Shown here piece by piece: positions 45,654 to 57,064 of a DNA stretch of 64,000 bases. The position numbers were made by a program, and so were the translations under genes. Positions within the stretch are counted from its first letter, which is position 1. Every line of letters begins with the position of its first letter. Origin of the DNA: Porodaedalea pini (taxonomy: Eukaryota > Basidiomycota > Agaricomycetes > Hymenochaetales > Hymenochaetaceae); the NCBI GenBank assembly GCA_002794775.1, contig NBAY01000031.1, forward strand, positions 186,001 to 250,000, given 5' to 3'. The notes beneath the pieces were generated by a model. It searched no databases, was not told the origin of the DNA, and saw only the letters and a list, made by a program, of their open reading frames with translations.

Positions 45654-46382
45654 ATGGCGCGACGCGATTCAGTCACGGATTCGCTTAATTGCGCCCAACT
45701 CATATTTTCGAATGACACACGTCACGCCGAGTTTATCATTACCTTCCGTCGTCTATGCGGAATCTTCCTCGCCCTTCATCACGAGGCCTCTCACATCGCT
45801 GTCCAATGGCTCCCATCTCATCGCGGAGTCCTGGGTAATTCCACAGCAGACAAACTGGCTAAAGACACAGCCACCAATCCACGACGTGAACCCATACCGG
45901 AATCAATTCCCAACCTTAATGCACAAGTACAACTCGACCTTGTTCGAGACTGGAAATCGAACCTAATCAACCTCCGGGGACATTGCTCCATTCTTGAGCC
46001 ATCCTCTTTTCTCCTATACCTTACGCGTTCATTCCGGCCATTTTTGAAGCTTTTGCCAAAGAAGGAGATACATCGCATAGTTCAACATCGCGCCACTAGC
46101 ATCATGCTGAACGCGCTCGATCTACATGACTGGAACCTGGTCCCTCGCTGTCCCGACCCTCTTTGCTCCAAGCATGATGTCCATCATATTCTCAATTGTT
46201 GTCCTTTCTTTTTGCACATTCGAAATGGCCTTTTCAGACATTGTCAGCTACCTTTATCTTTCGCGGACTGGTTGCGTCCTAACAACTTCCTTTTACTATT
46301 GAAATTTGCATATTTTTCTTTCCATCAACCACCGGACCCTATGCCTCTGTTTTCGGATTTACCGTCTTCATATCATGTCTAG
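45654..46382 (+). pseudogene. LINE-type retrotransposon 3' fragment (RNase H domain)
   Basis: An open frame of 242 codons with VQWLPSHRGVLGNSTADKLA, the last part of the RNase H domain of I/Tad-type non-LTR elements, then a Cys/His segment (CPDPLCSKHDVHHILNCC) typical of the end of such polyproteins. The RT and the first catalytic Asp residues of RNase H are absent, as expected for a 5'-truncated copy. The frame is intact, so insertion may be recent. Confidence 0.75.
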
Positions 46383-46608
46383 CTTAGTTCCACCTTCAGT
46401 TCCACCTTCACGAACCCCATAACCCATCTTCGCTTACCCACATTTATGCGACTCGTCCGATGTTTTCTTTGGCTGTTTGTTTTCCGTTGCGGTTGGTAGT
46501 CTGTGCAGAGTAGATAGCAGATATTATAAAGATTCAGTCACGTGGGGACGTTTAGGGATCACGAGCGCTCAGCCTTGACTTCCTAACTTTCGACCACGAT
46601 CATTGAAA

Positions 46609-47963
46609 ATGTCGGCGCCGACAGCCTCGACGTCAAGCGCAGGAGCGACGAGCTCGAAGAAGCCGGTCGTCATCATCACAATTGGGATGGCGGGCTCGGG
46701 AAAGACAACGTTCGTGCAGAGAATGAACTCCTACTTGCACTCGCTCAACCCGCCCGCGCCGCCGTACCTCCTCAACCTCGATCCCGCCGTCTCGAGTACG
46801 CCGTTCGATGCAAACATCGACATTCGTGATACTGTAAACTATAAGGAGGTCATGAAGCAGTATGCAGTCGTTCGTTGCCATTGCTACGGCGACTGACACT
46901 GTCGACTTCAAGGTACAACCTCGGTCCGAATGGTGGTATCCTCACTGCGCTCAATCTCTTCACCACAAAATTCGACCAAGTACTCGGTCTAGTAGAAAAG
47001 AGGGCTGATACGCTTGAGTGAGTCTACTCCTCTGCATGTAGTCTGCAGGCTGATGGGCAGCAGTCATATTATCTTAGATACGCCCGGGCAGATTGAAATT
47101 TTTACTTGGTCTGCATCGGGTGCTATCATCACCGACGCCGTCGCTTCGACCTTCCCGACTGTCGTTGCCTACATTATCGACACACCACGGACGACTGCGC
47201 CTGCAACCTTTATGTCGAACATGCTTTACGCATGCAGCATCCTCTACAAGACGAAGCTGCCTTTCATTCTCGTTTTCAACAAGACAGATGCTCAGCCGCA
47301 CGCATTTGCGCTCGAGTGGATGCAGGATTTCGAGGCATTCCAGGCTGCACTTGCAAGTCATGCGAATTCCCGGGATGCCGATGGCGAGCCGACATACATG
47401 AACAGCCTCATGAACAGCATGTCTCTTGTCCTGGACGAGTTTTACAAACACTTGAAAACAGTTGGCGTTTCGTCATTGACTGGAGATGGGATGAAAGAGT
47501 TCTTTGACGCTGTTGAGGGGTCGCGTGAGGAGTATGAGAAGTACGTGGAACTGAGCCTCGGCAAAGTTGTGCTTACTAACTTCGATTGCTCAGGGAGTAC
47601 CTCCCGGAGCTGGAGCGCGTCAAGGCAGAGAAAGAGGCGCGAATTGCAGCAGCAAAAGAAGACTCAATGCGACGTATGATGGCTGATCTCGATGTCGACC
47701 GCAAGCGCAATCCAGCCGCCTTCGCAAATGATCGTTGGGAGGAGGGAGACGAAGACGAAGCGGATGACGAAGACGGGGATGCGGATGATAATGACCTTAC
47801 TGATCGGAGTAAGTATAATACTCTGCCTTCAGTTATTGTACTGACGGAAACGATTGCAGGCGAGGAGCGTGGACCTGATGCGGGCGAGTACATTGACCTG
47901 ACACAGGTGCGGCCTGCTCGTGATACGGATGAACTCAATATTCGGTGGAAGCGACCTGGGTAA
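46609..47963 (+). CDS. GPN1: GPN-loop GTPase 1 (Npa3/XAB1)
   Basis: Five exons join in frame: 46609-46859, 46913-47017, 47064-47540, 47594-47808 and 47860-47963, giving 383 aa. GPN1 works with GPN3 in assembly and nuclear import of RNA polymerase II. The P-loop is GMAGSGKTT (residues 26-34), the family-defining GPN loop is GPNGG (88-92), Walker B is DTPGQIE (124-130) and the base-binding motif is NKTD (191-194). [13 protein letters not shown] and [17 protein letters not shown] are highly typical. An acidic low-complexity segment ([19 protein letters not shown]) lies near the C-terminus, as in other fungal GPN1 proteins. All motifs are intact. Confidence 0.96.
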
Positions 47964-48486
47964 GACTCGTACATATATTCTCGTTGGCAGATACCCCTTG
48001 AAGCAGAGACGACGGCAGATATCTCTTTCTTGTTTCTTCCTTACGTCGTGAAGCGAAGATGCTCATGTACCAAAATGCTAAATTTGCGATTGATAGTTCT
48101 TCTGTAGAGCGAGACCGAAGTCATTATATAAACAGGTCGAAATATTATGGTGCACTGAAGGCTCAAAGCCTGTTATGTGCTTTCGAGACTTTTTGATGAA
48201 GAACTACGAGTAGCTTGCAGCAAATATTGTGACGAAAGCCGCACGCGAAAGCTCTCTTCGCACCATGAGACAAACGGATGAAGGGCTGAGAGAAGGAAAT
48301 ATACCTAGACTTTGATGGTAGCGATGCCGTGATCAACGGCATCAACGGATCACCCTTTACCAAGCTCGCGCAAATATTTTGCGCGTTTTCAACGTGAGTC
48401 AAGCCAGCTCTGAGCGACATTCCGAGTTAGCAGTAGCTACTCCTATACGTCCCCCTCCCTCCAGTCTCCGCGTAACTAGCAGTGAA
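47964..48486. other. intergenic stretch
   Basis: 3' end of GPN1 and promoter/5'UTR of the ornithine carbamoyltransferase gene. The frame before the OTC start codon stays open from 48379, but without an ATG. Confidence 0.5.
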
Positions 48487-50254
48487 ATGTCCGTCTTCCC
48501 GCGCTCGCTCATGTCCCTCGCGGACCTCACGCCAACGCAGATCAACGAGGTTGTCGCGCTCGCCCGCAGGTTAAAATATGTCTCCACGCGCGTCCTCCCA
48601 CCGACCGAGCCAGCGATGCGTGACATGGCGTGGAGGGCTGCACAAAACCCGACAAAGCTCAGTGCGCCGCCGCAGTCACTCCGGAATATGAGCATCGCAC
48701 TGCTGTTCTCGAAAAGGAGCACGCGCACGCGCGTCGCTGCAGAGACGGCGAGTAAGCTGCTTGGCGGACAAGCGATTTTCCTGGGCAAGGAAGATATTCA
48801 GCTCGGCGTTAATGAGAGCGCGCGGGATACTGCGAGGGTGCTGAGTGGGATGTGCCAGGGAATTTTCGCGCGCGTAGGTGACCATAGTGAGATCGAGGTG
48901 CGTTGTACTCTTTGAAAGTGTTCGTTCACCTTGACTAGCTAGCTGACTACTTCGCGTGAGCTTTCAGGAACTCGCGAAATATGCTGAGGTTCCTGTAATC
49001 AATGCGCTCTCCTCCTTCTGGCATCCGACGCAGGTCCTAGCCGAACTCCAAACCCTCAACGAAGACCGCTACCTCCTTCAGGACCCGCACACACCCGCGC
49101 CTTCCCCGTACAAGATCCCCTACTCCTCTCCATCTGATACCACTTCTCAAGGATTCACTTCCGACGCCTCTGACCAGGCCGAGACTGATGCCTCAGAACA
49201 GGCCACGCCCAACGCCGTCGCCGCCGAACACCGCATAACTCACAAGCGCCGGCAACTCCGCCCGCTCACGATCGCCTACGTCGGCGACAGTGCAAATGTT
49301 CTGCACGATATGCTCGTCACCTATCCGCGGCTCGGACACCGGCTCCAGATCGCGTCACCGCCGAACCCGCGATACCGCGCGCCTGCACCCGTATGGGACA
49401 AAGTTGTCGAGCTCGAGTGTGACAAGAGCATTACGTGGACTGCGGACCCGCGCGAGGCGGTACAGGGCGCGGACGTGGTGGTGACGGATACGTGGGTGAG
49501 CATGGGCCAAGAGGCGGAGTACGCGGAACGGGTGAAAGACTTCAACGGGTACCAGGTGACGGAGGAGATGTGTAAAGGCGCGAAGCAGTACTGGAGGTTT
49601 TTGCATTGCTTGCCGAGGAAGAGTCATGAGGTCGACGATGAGGTGGGTTGGACGTATTTCCCGTAACTTTGTTCTTTCCTGATGTACTCGTGTTATGTTC
49701 CGTCGCAGGTATTCTACGGCCCGCGCTCTCTCGTCTTCCACGAAGCAGACAATCGCAAGTGGACAATTATGGCACTCTTCCAGTAAGTCATCGTCTCATC
49801 TTTTTTATGTCTTTCCTTCTTCTCTTTCCTCCGTCCCTCCGTTCTTTTCTGCTTTCAACGTTGAGGAGAATAAAATAATTATTTTATATTTTATCCCCTC
49901 CCCTTCCAATCCGCAACACGACCTCTATAACACTCACTGACGCTAACACCTCTTATTTCCAATAGCGTCATGTTCGGCGGCGGCTTATATAACGGACTCC
50001 CTCACGGGAATCCGCTTGCTACGTACCCTGCTGCGCGCAAGGGCAACAAAAACAAGAAGCAAAAGAAGAAGAGTGGGGATGACTCGGGGTCAGGGAGGAG
50101 TACGGAGTCGGTGGAGGTGGGGAAGAAGAGGGATGATAGCGTAACGGCGGGAGAGCTTCTGGGAGCGGTTGAAAGGGAGGCCCAGGCTGTGAAGCGCGTC
50201 AAATCAGCCCCGAGTTCTACACCAGCTCCGGCTCCGACAGAAGGCAAGGCGTAA
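48487..50254 (+). CDS. ARG3: ornithine carbamoyltransferase
   Basis: Four exons join in frame: 48487-48897, 48968-49642, 49709-49782 and 49966-50254, giving 482 aa, versus about 330-360 for most OTCases. The enzyme makes citrulline from ornithine and carbamoyl phosphate in arginine synthesis. Motifs: SKRSTRTR with the phosphate-binding STRTR at 78-82, HPTQ at 156-159, DTWVSMG with the ornithine loop SMG at 315-317, and HCLPR at 350-354 with the catalytic Cys351. Two additions explain the length: a Ser/Pro/Thr-rich insert at about 168-234 between the carbamoyl-phosphate and ornithine domains, and a Lys-rich C-terminal tail from about 408. Neither falls on an intron. The ATG-started protein has only a short N-terminus before the catalytic fold, so a mitochondrial targeting signal is not obvious. 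Confidence 0.93.
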
Positions 50255-50351
50255 AATGAGCCTCGGCACCTCAGTACTTCAAATCTAGAGAGGGAAAAAT
50301 GGTATCTGAAATAGGGTTAACTACCTTCACTAGTTCGTTCTGAACTGTATA

Positions 50352-51215
50352 CTATCGCTTGGTTAGCCACTTTTCATATCGAATGACGTGAGACCGCAAA
50401 GCCAACGCAGTGCAGTTAAGTGAGATTGACTCCTCAAGATATTCCATTTGCCCGCTTTGCTGAAATCGAGAATCTAAAGAAGCCGAAAGGCTGTTCAGGG
50501 ATGTGGGGCGATCCGGGTGCGCTTTGGGACGAAGAGCTAGAGCAGCGCGATGAAGGGTGATTGACTCCTCTAAACCCTCTATCCGTTCGCTTTGCTCAAA
50601 CCTTCCATATAGAGAACCTGCAAGGTTTCCCGACGAGGAGGGGCGATAAGGGTGACCTTCACGACGCAGAGCCAACGCAGGGCGATGGAGCGTAACTGAC
50701 TCCTCAAGATCTTCAAAGCGGCCATTTTGCTGGAAACGATCATCGAGAGAAGGCGCAAGGCTGTTCAGCGATGCGCAGTGGTAGGGGTGACCTTCGGGAT
50801 GGAGAGCAAGTACAGTGCGGCATATTGTAACTGATTCCTGTAGATCCGATCACTCTGTTTGAATCGAGTACTGAGGGAATTCGCAAGATTGCCTAGCAAT
50901 GCAGAGCAATCAAGGTGACCTTCAGGGCGTAGAGCCGACGCATCTTGCTGCAGCCTGATCGACTCTTCGAGATCCTTCAACTGCCCGCTTTGCTGAAATC
51001 GAACATAGATGAAAGCCGCAAGGTTGTTCAGCAATGCGAAGCGATCTGGACGACCTTCAGGATGCAGAGCCAACGCAGCGCGGTGGAGTGCGACGGACTC
51101 CTCGAGGTCTTCCATCCGTCCACATTGTTATAATGTTGAAATCGAAGCCAAATAGGGGTTGCAAGGTTGCTCAGCCATGCGGGATGATCAGGATGTGGAG
51201 GTTCCTCGATAGTGA
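50352..51215 (-). pseudogene. decayed TPR array (CHAT/TPR-type protein remnant)
   Basis: About six 42-residue units of the TPR class (consensus LEESIxLHRxALALRPxGHP and a second helix with SLxxRFQQSG) read on the minus strand. Such arrays occur in basidiomycete TPR-CHAT and NB-ARC-TPR proteins. Frames break near 50845 and near 51115, there is no start or C-terminal effector domain, and the unit at 51215-51120 is joined only by a frameshift. It is a relic. Confidence 0.75.
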
Positions 51216-54200
51216 TGGAGAAGAGGAGGTTTACATAGAATATGAGGTGCGCTTACTTTCCTCGTCCACGGCACCTGCACATATTGATGAAGAGCCGTAT
51301 GCAGGACTCTGAGGCCTCCGATGAAGCCGATGAATTTTGACGATCTACAAAGTATCCCGCAAATTCTCCGCAGGGAAACGGAGTATTCCATGTGTAATTC
51401 TAGAGAGGGTTGAGAGGACGGAGCTACTTTCCAGAAGCAGTTTCGGAGAATGTGCGATAATTTACAGTTTTGCTAGGTTCCTTGACTCTTACCATGATTT
51501 TGTATTTGTCTTTCGCTATGTATAGTAATCGCTAGCGGGAAAAAACCTATGAATTGTATAGCTTCTATTTTCTCAGTCTTATGGAGGAGCGGAACATACA
51601 TAAATTTTTGAAATAAACATACTAGATTATTACGTTGATTGGTCTGTGACGCGTACCCGTTGCTCGTCCTACTAATGCGAGCAAGACACCTTGCATAGTG
51701 CCTGCGAGTCCAAGCCTCACGCTCTTAGCCATTCAGCCTGAGTATCAGCACGAATGCGAACATCCCCAGATCGTCGGATTGAGTGTGTTCAACTGTGAGA
51801 CGTTTACACTGCGTGAGTGCGCTTGACGTTTTGTTTCCGTTGTGGCATAGTTAAGGTGCCCTTGCGTCCTATATTGATACAATTGGTAGGCGTAAGGCAT
51901 CCGGAGTTGCGTTTGGTTGGTGACTTGCGCCAATTGCTATACCACGCAGGGTGAAATGAAAGAGACCGCAATGATATTGCTATCCCCGCTTCTACTGAGC
52001 TATAAAGACGATGTGTATTCTTATTGGAGGTACTTTTAGACCAGTGAGGATGAAGAGGTGAGACTACTATGCAATCTTGAATTCCTAGGTAGGCAAGTGC
52101 CACTAGTACTGAGACAGTGAGAGGACTTGACAAGAACACAGTCAGATTACGAAGTAAGCGTTACGTGAGTATAGTCACATGATCTGTGACTCTGGCACGA
52201 CTCATAATTCCTTCGTCGAGGCCTTTGAGTTTGTTCGCTGCTCATAATCATACCAATGCCGGGATCAACCCCTTGTACCTGATGGCTCACTACATGCTAG
52301 TTCAGGACGCTATGTCTGGTCTGAGCTTTTCTCCGAGCGAATCTCCCAGTCTCACGTCGTTCACAGTACTCGAATGGTAGAACAAGGCGCGACACGAAGC
52401 TGCGATTTGAAAAAAAAAAATCAACAGCATTCGTCGCAGCTTTCAACTACAACGTGTCATCATGTGCATCGGGGATACAAAACATGTCTGATGGTAGAGA
52501 GCCCGGCAGTGTATATTTCAAATGCTCCCACCGAGTCACTCATGGCTAAAGCTTTTCGAGGAACGGATTAATATTCTGGGACTGCACATGATGCTGCTTT
52601 AGAAGCAAAAAGGTATACTTTTAATATACATGTGACCAAGTGCATCCCGCAGATGGTATTTGATATACACTCATAGTGCTCGTTCTGAAGCAGTCATACG
52701 GTCCTGCGCTGCTGCCCAAGCTCTGCACAACGCCCCGTGAGGCGCCACAGCGAATTATTCATTGTATCAGGAATGTGTTAGTATTCGCACGTACTAATAT
52801 TCTACAATCTGTAATAATATTATACTGATGTTATCAAACAGGATCGTTCAATCTATGAGCGGAATGGATTGAAAGTTACGATACCATCGTCAAAGATACA
52901 AAGTGGCGCATGAGAATTTACAACAAAATCAAGCGATTGCGAGTACCCAGACTAGCCTTGCATCAAAGTTCCGCATCGCGAAACAATATTTGCACAGCTT
53001 TCAACGGTAGGCTCAGGCGGTTTGCCACGTGCGTCAAGCAGTTACCGACCAAATCTACGGGTCATGGCAAACTCCATGCTTCGGTTTTTGTCTAGCCGCG
53101 TACCAGAAAGCAGTCTTATTGAAACACATCCTTCGTGCTGACGGAGCACACCTTTATCGGTATGGGCATCTGCCTCCTGATTCTTTCTTATTTCGGTGAC
53201 TCAAAATCTGCATCTCTCACGTTTTCTGTAACCAAGGACAGGTCGCCATCCCCATACGAAATGAGAGCTCGTGTACTATCAACGCGAATTTCCCCAGATT
53301 GGACCGAAGCTACTTGAGACAGCTAGTTGACTGGATCCGATCCCTTTCTGCATGTGAAGCTAATATTCGAAACGGTTTCGACAATTGATCATGTATTTTG
53401 CCATCGTTCAGCATTATCGACAAGCGCTGGTTTCGCAAAATGTCCCTGTATTCGGTGTCACCTTGTAAAATAGCGTACTCACTTTTTATGTATATGTTCG
53501 GGGGATGGTAGACTTGTGAGTGTCGCTTCTTGTCTCATGACCACTGCACAACTCATTGATTGCGACCCCTTCGTAGTCGGATTGTCTGGTGGCTTTCTTC
53601 TGATATCTCAAACACGAAGAAGAATCTGTGAAGTGTTACATCAAGCTTTATGGGCCTGCGGAATACTTCTTGGATATTCATCCGCACCCAGTGAAGGAGT
53701 CGGAAAAAGGTAGAGCGGTGTTACAATCGAAAACGGCACAGAAGTTGTTGGAAGGATTGCCTGCGTGAAGAGACTCAGAAGCAGGCTCAAAACAACAGAA
53801 ATATCGCCAGGATGGGGGTGGAAATGATGCTGATCAAGCAAGCGGCGAGGGTGCTACAGTGCAAAAGCGGTATTCAGACGCAGTTGTGACTGAGTTCATC
53901 GACGGCATTCTCCGTGCAAAGTTTCTGCTTTTCAAGGTCTAGGGTCTGAGCAAAATCAAATTTGGTGCGCACGGACCGCCTGCGGAATAGTTTCCTTGCT
54001 TTCCCAACCGACAAGATGAAGAAATGGGTGGAAGACGTTACGACATCAAAACACAGGTCATAATGTGGACGGAAGGCGGGTGCGAGATGCTTACCAAATA
54101 CCACCTTACGATAACTTAACCTTAGCTCGCGGCAACAGTTGCGACCCCGATGTATCCTACGCCTTACACCGTCGACACGAAAAAAGTGTGGGCAACGTCG

Positions 54201-54699
54201 CATTGCCAAAGTGCATGTTGGAATATGTGCAGGATACGAGAGGGAGGCCGATATGGGGATGAGGCAGAGGGTAGACCATGTAGCCCCTGATGATTATCGA
54301 TTGTGTCCGAGACAAAGTAGTCCATGGATGTGGTGTCCGCTATGCCGCTGTGAGCGGTCCCAGGTTTCATCCTCCATAACTCTGATTTGCTCTTTTGCAG
54401 CGGGAAATTTACTCTATGAGGAAACTTGTTTTTGACAGATGCGAGAACAAGTTTCTGTATAGGCTCTGCGCGTGCACCGGTGAACGCACGAGAACGACTG
54501 AACCCCGCCCGATCATTATCCTCAGGCTCTATGCAATGTAGCTCGACCAATCATATTACCTTCTCTCCAAAGATCCTGCTAAAGAAAGGCGGTGTTAGCA
54601 CTGATGTCTTTCAGCACCAACGACTTCCTACGTTATAAAGACGTTATCACTTGGAAAGAAACTCACGATGCATGCTGCATATTTGAGAAATGAACGACA
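51216..54699. other. 3.5-kb stretch with nothing recognisable
   Basis: Both strands hold only short open frames with no motif that I recognise. No tRNA-like B box, long repeat or clear splice series was found. It may be decayed coding DNA. Confidence 0.4.
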
Positions 54700-55018
54700 T
54701 TATTGGTTCTTCCTTCCCACCACAATGCATGTCTGAAGCGACACCGTACTCCCTTCGTCACGGCGGCCTCCCAGAAATATGAAATATGCGCTGCTTCCGA
54801 GAGCGGGGTTCTCGCATGCGACTATTTCGGTGTGGTGTAACTCCTCGGGCATGCCATCGTCGGCGATACGTCGAACGGTGAAGTAAACTTTAGACTTTGT
54901 AACAGCAAGTGTCGCCCCGCGCGCTGGGTACCCCTTCTTCGACCTGGTGCTTCTCGTCTCGAGCGCATCGCGCAGTTTCTTCGAGGGTTTATCTCGCTCT
55001 GCCGATAGGACGTGCGAC
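54700..55018 (-). pseudogene. orphan exon-like segment, conserved-looking
   Basis: On the minus strand a 106-codon open segment runs from an acceptor-like CTTTTAG (just above 55018) to a TAA at 54700-54702. It encodes GATLAVTKSKVYFTVRRIAD, PEELHHTEIVACENP, SSAYFIFLGGRRDEG and TVSLQTCIVVGRKNQ. Alternating hydrophobic residues suggest a beta-rich domain. I found no start codon and no upstream exon that joins it. It may be the last exon of a broken gene. The family is not recognised. Confidence 0.4.
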
Positions 55019-57064
55019 TAAAAGCTAGTCAAGGTTTAGGAAATAAATGGGGCACACATTAATATTGATAGGGTTTCCGGGTCGGTCTTGCACTAGAATG
55101 GGCGTTTGACGGCTGATCATGATCATGATTCCAGGGAATGCACTGTATCGTCAATCGGGCGAGATCAACGCAAGAAGAAGCAGCGAAGCCCACAACGAGG
55201 AGTTGACGTACAGTCACGTGGTCGCCTTCCTTCAACTCTTTCGACTGTATCTCTGTAGCTGTGGGTTCCCGTTTCCTTCCTTTCGCCGCATATCCGCACT
55301 ACATACAATCAGCTTCCGAGCTCGCCTGCGCTTTCTCTCGCAATATTCGCAGCCTCTATGCACGGAGGTTCTTCCTGCTCTTATCCGGTTCGCCTCCATT
55401 TTACGGACCGACGCTCTGCCTAAAATGCCGAAGGGGATCCCGGGCACTGCATACAATGGACGTATTTAGAAGCCTCGGAGCCAACTGTCACAGCTTCTTC
55501 ATACGTTCACAAAGTCGCCGTCGCATGCTGAAATTTCGGGCTAACTGTAAAGACACCTTGTTCCATCCGGTCTCTTGATGTTTCGGATTCGTGCTAACAT
55601 AAAACTTTGCACTTCACTCGGACCATCCGCTTCATACAGGAACTCGTGTCATCATCTTTCGCGCTGTATGCGCGTGATCGTCAAGCCAAGCTATACATCT
55701 TTATAAACAGGTTCAATATCTGTTGAACTCAGTTCAAGGCCGTTTACCTGGATATCCTTTCGCATCGTATCTATTTTCGACGCGCAAACACAAGCAACTA
55801 CATGACACATCCGCGGCGCTGGCCTGGGTTTTCTCATCTGACGTTCAAGAACAGATTGCGAAATGAATGTAGCATATGGCAATATGCACATTGATTTATG
55901 TGATAGCACCACGCTTGGGCCATCGAAGACCGCCCGGCCATTAGCGATGTGTCCTGGGCCGCAATACGTCCTGACTTTGCCTGATTGATCGCACGAGCTC
56001 TGGCGCCCGAATAGCTCGTGGAAACCCCGTTTGACGTTGTCTGCGTGTTCCAGGCGTGCTCGGATTCAGTGCCAGTGGTGGCAATCATCTCCTTCTCGTC
56101 TACTGATGAATGAAACTTGTGGGTGGAATGCATGTCCCGTAAGGAGCGCCGTTAGCGAGAAGTGGTATTTGTACTTTTTCGTACATCGCCTGAATGTGCC
56201 TTACTAATACTATAAGTGAGTTTGACGCAAATGCATCACCGGGTCGGTGCAGACTGCACAGCGTTCGATGCGACGTCAAAACCCAATCACCTTGCTTGGT
56301 GACTTGATTTAGCAGGGGGTGGCTGCCGTCCGCTTTGTAGCTGACCGAGGATCTCTTATACGAGGCAAGCGGTCCTCAAGAGCAACATGTTGCAGGCGTG
56401 CAGGCGTGCAGGGCTGGAGAAAAGAGAGTCGCCGTCGAGAGCCCAAAATAAAATAAATTCAAATAGGAAGCATGACGGAGCAGATGGGTGCGGACATATT
56501 CTAGCCGGAAATATCGAGTGGGAGAGAGTTGAAGGAGGAAACTCTGAGTCTAAGGAGAGGAGAGTTCAGAGAGTGTTTCGGATGTCGGAGTAAATATTAG
56601 AATTAAGATTATCCAGAACAGGCTCACACGATGTCGATGGAGATGAAAATACAGCCACAGAATATTAAGTAATACTGGTCCCTGGTGAACTTTGTTTAGC
56701 GTTCCTCCTGTCTTTCGTCCTCGACGACCTCGACACTTGCAATGCAAAGCAGACTGCTTAACTCACTTTTATCCGAGAGCGAACACAGTGGGCAGGAGGC
56801 GGCCAGAGAGGGCGGCGGCAGTTGAAAAGGTGAAGTGCTCTCACGCGTGACACGAAGAACAAGCTTTCCGAAATAGGCCGATAGTGGGTTGGCACCCTTT
56901 TGCCATCGTCAAATCTAAGGTAAAGTCTGCGTACAAAAACCTTACCTTTATTCTTACGAACTTTACTTTCATCCACCATCTCGTTCGCCGCCCGTTCGCC
57001 GCCTCCCGTCGTCGTCGCCGCTGTCCCTCATGCTCGCCATGCGTAGCGCGCCTGCTCCGACGCT
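55019..57064. other. intergenic stretch before the Gti1/Pac2 gene
   Basis: No gene that I can support. It has a short GCAGGCGT repeat near 56395 and CT-rich promoter-like DNA after 56940. Confidence 0.45.
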
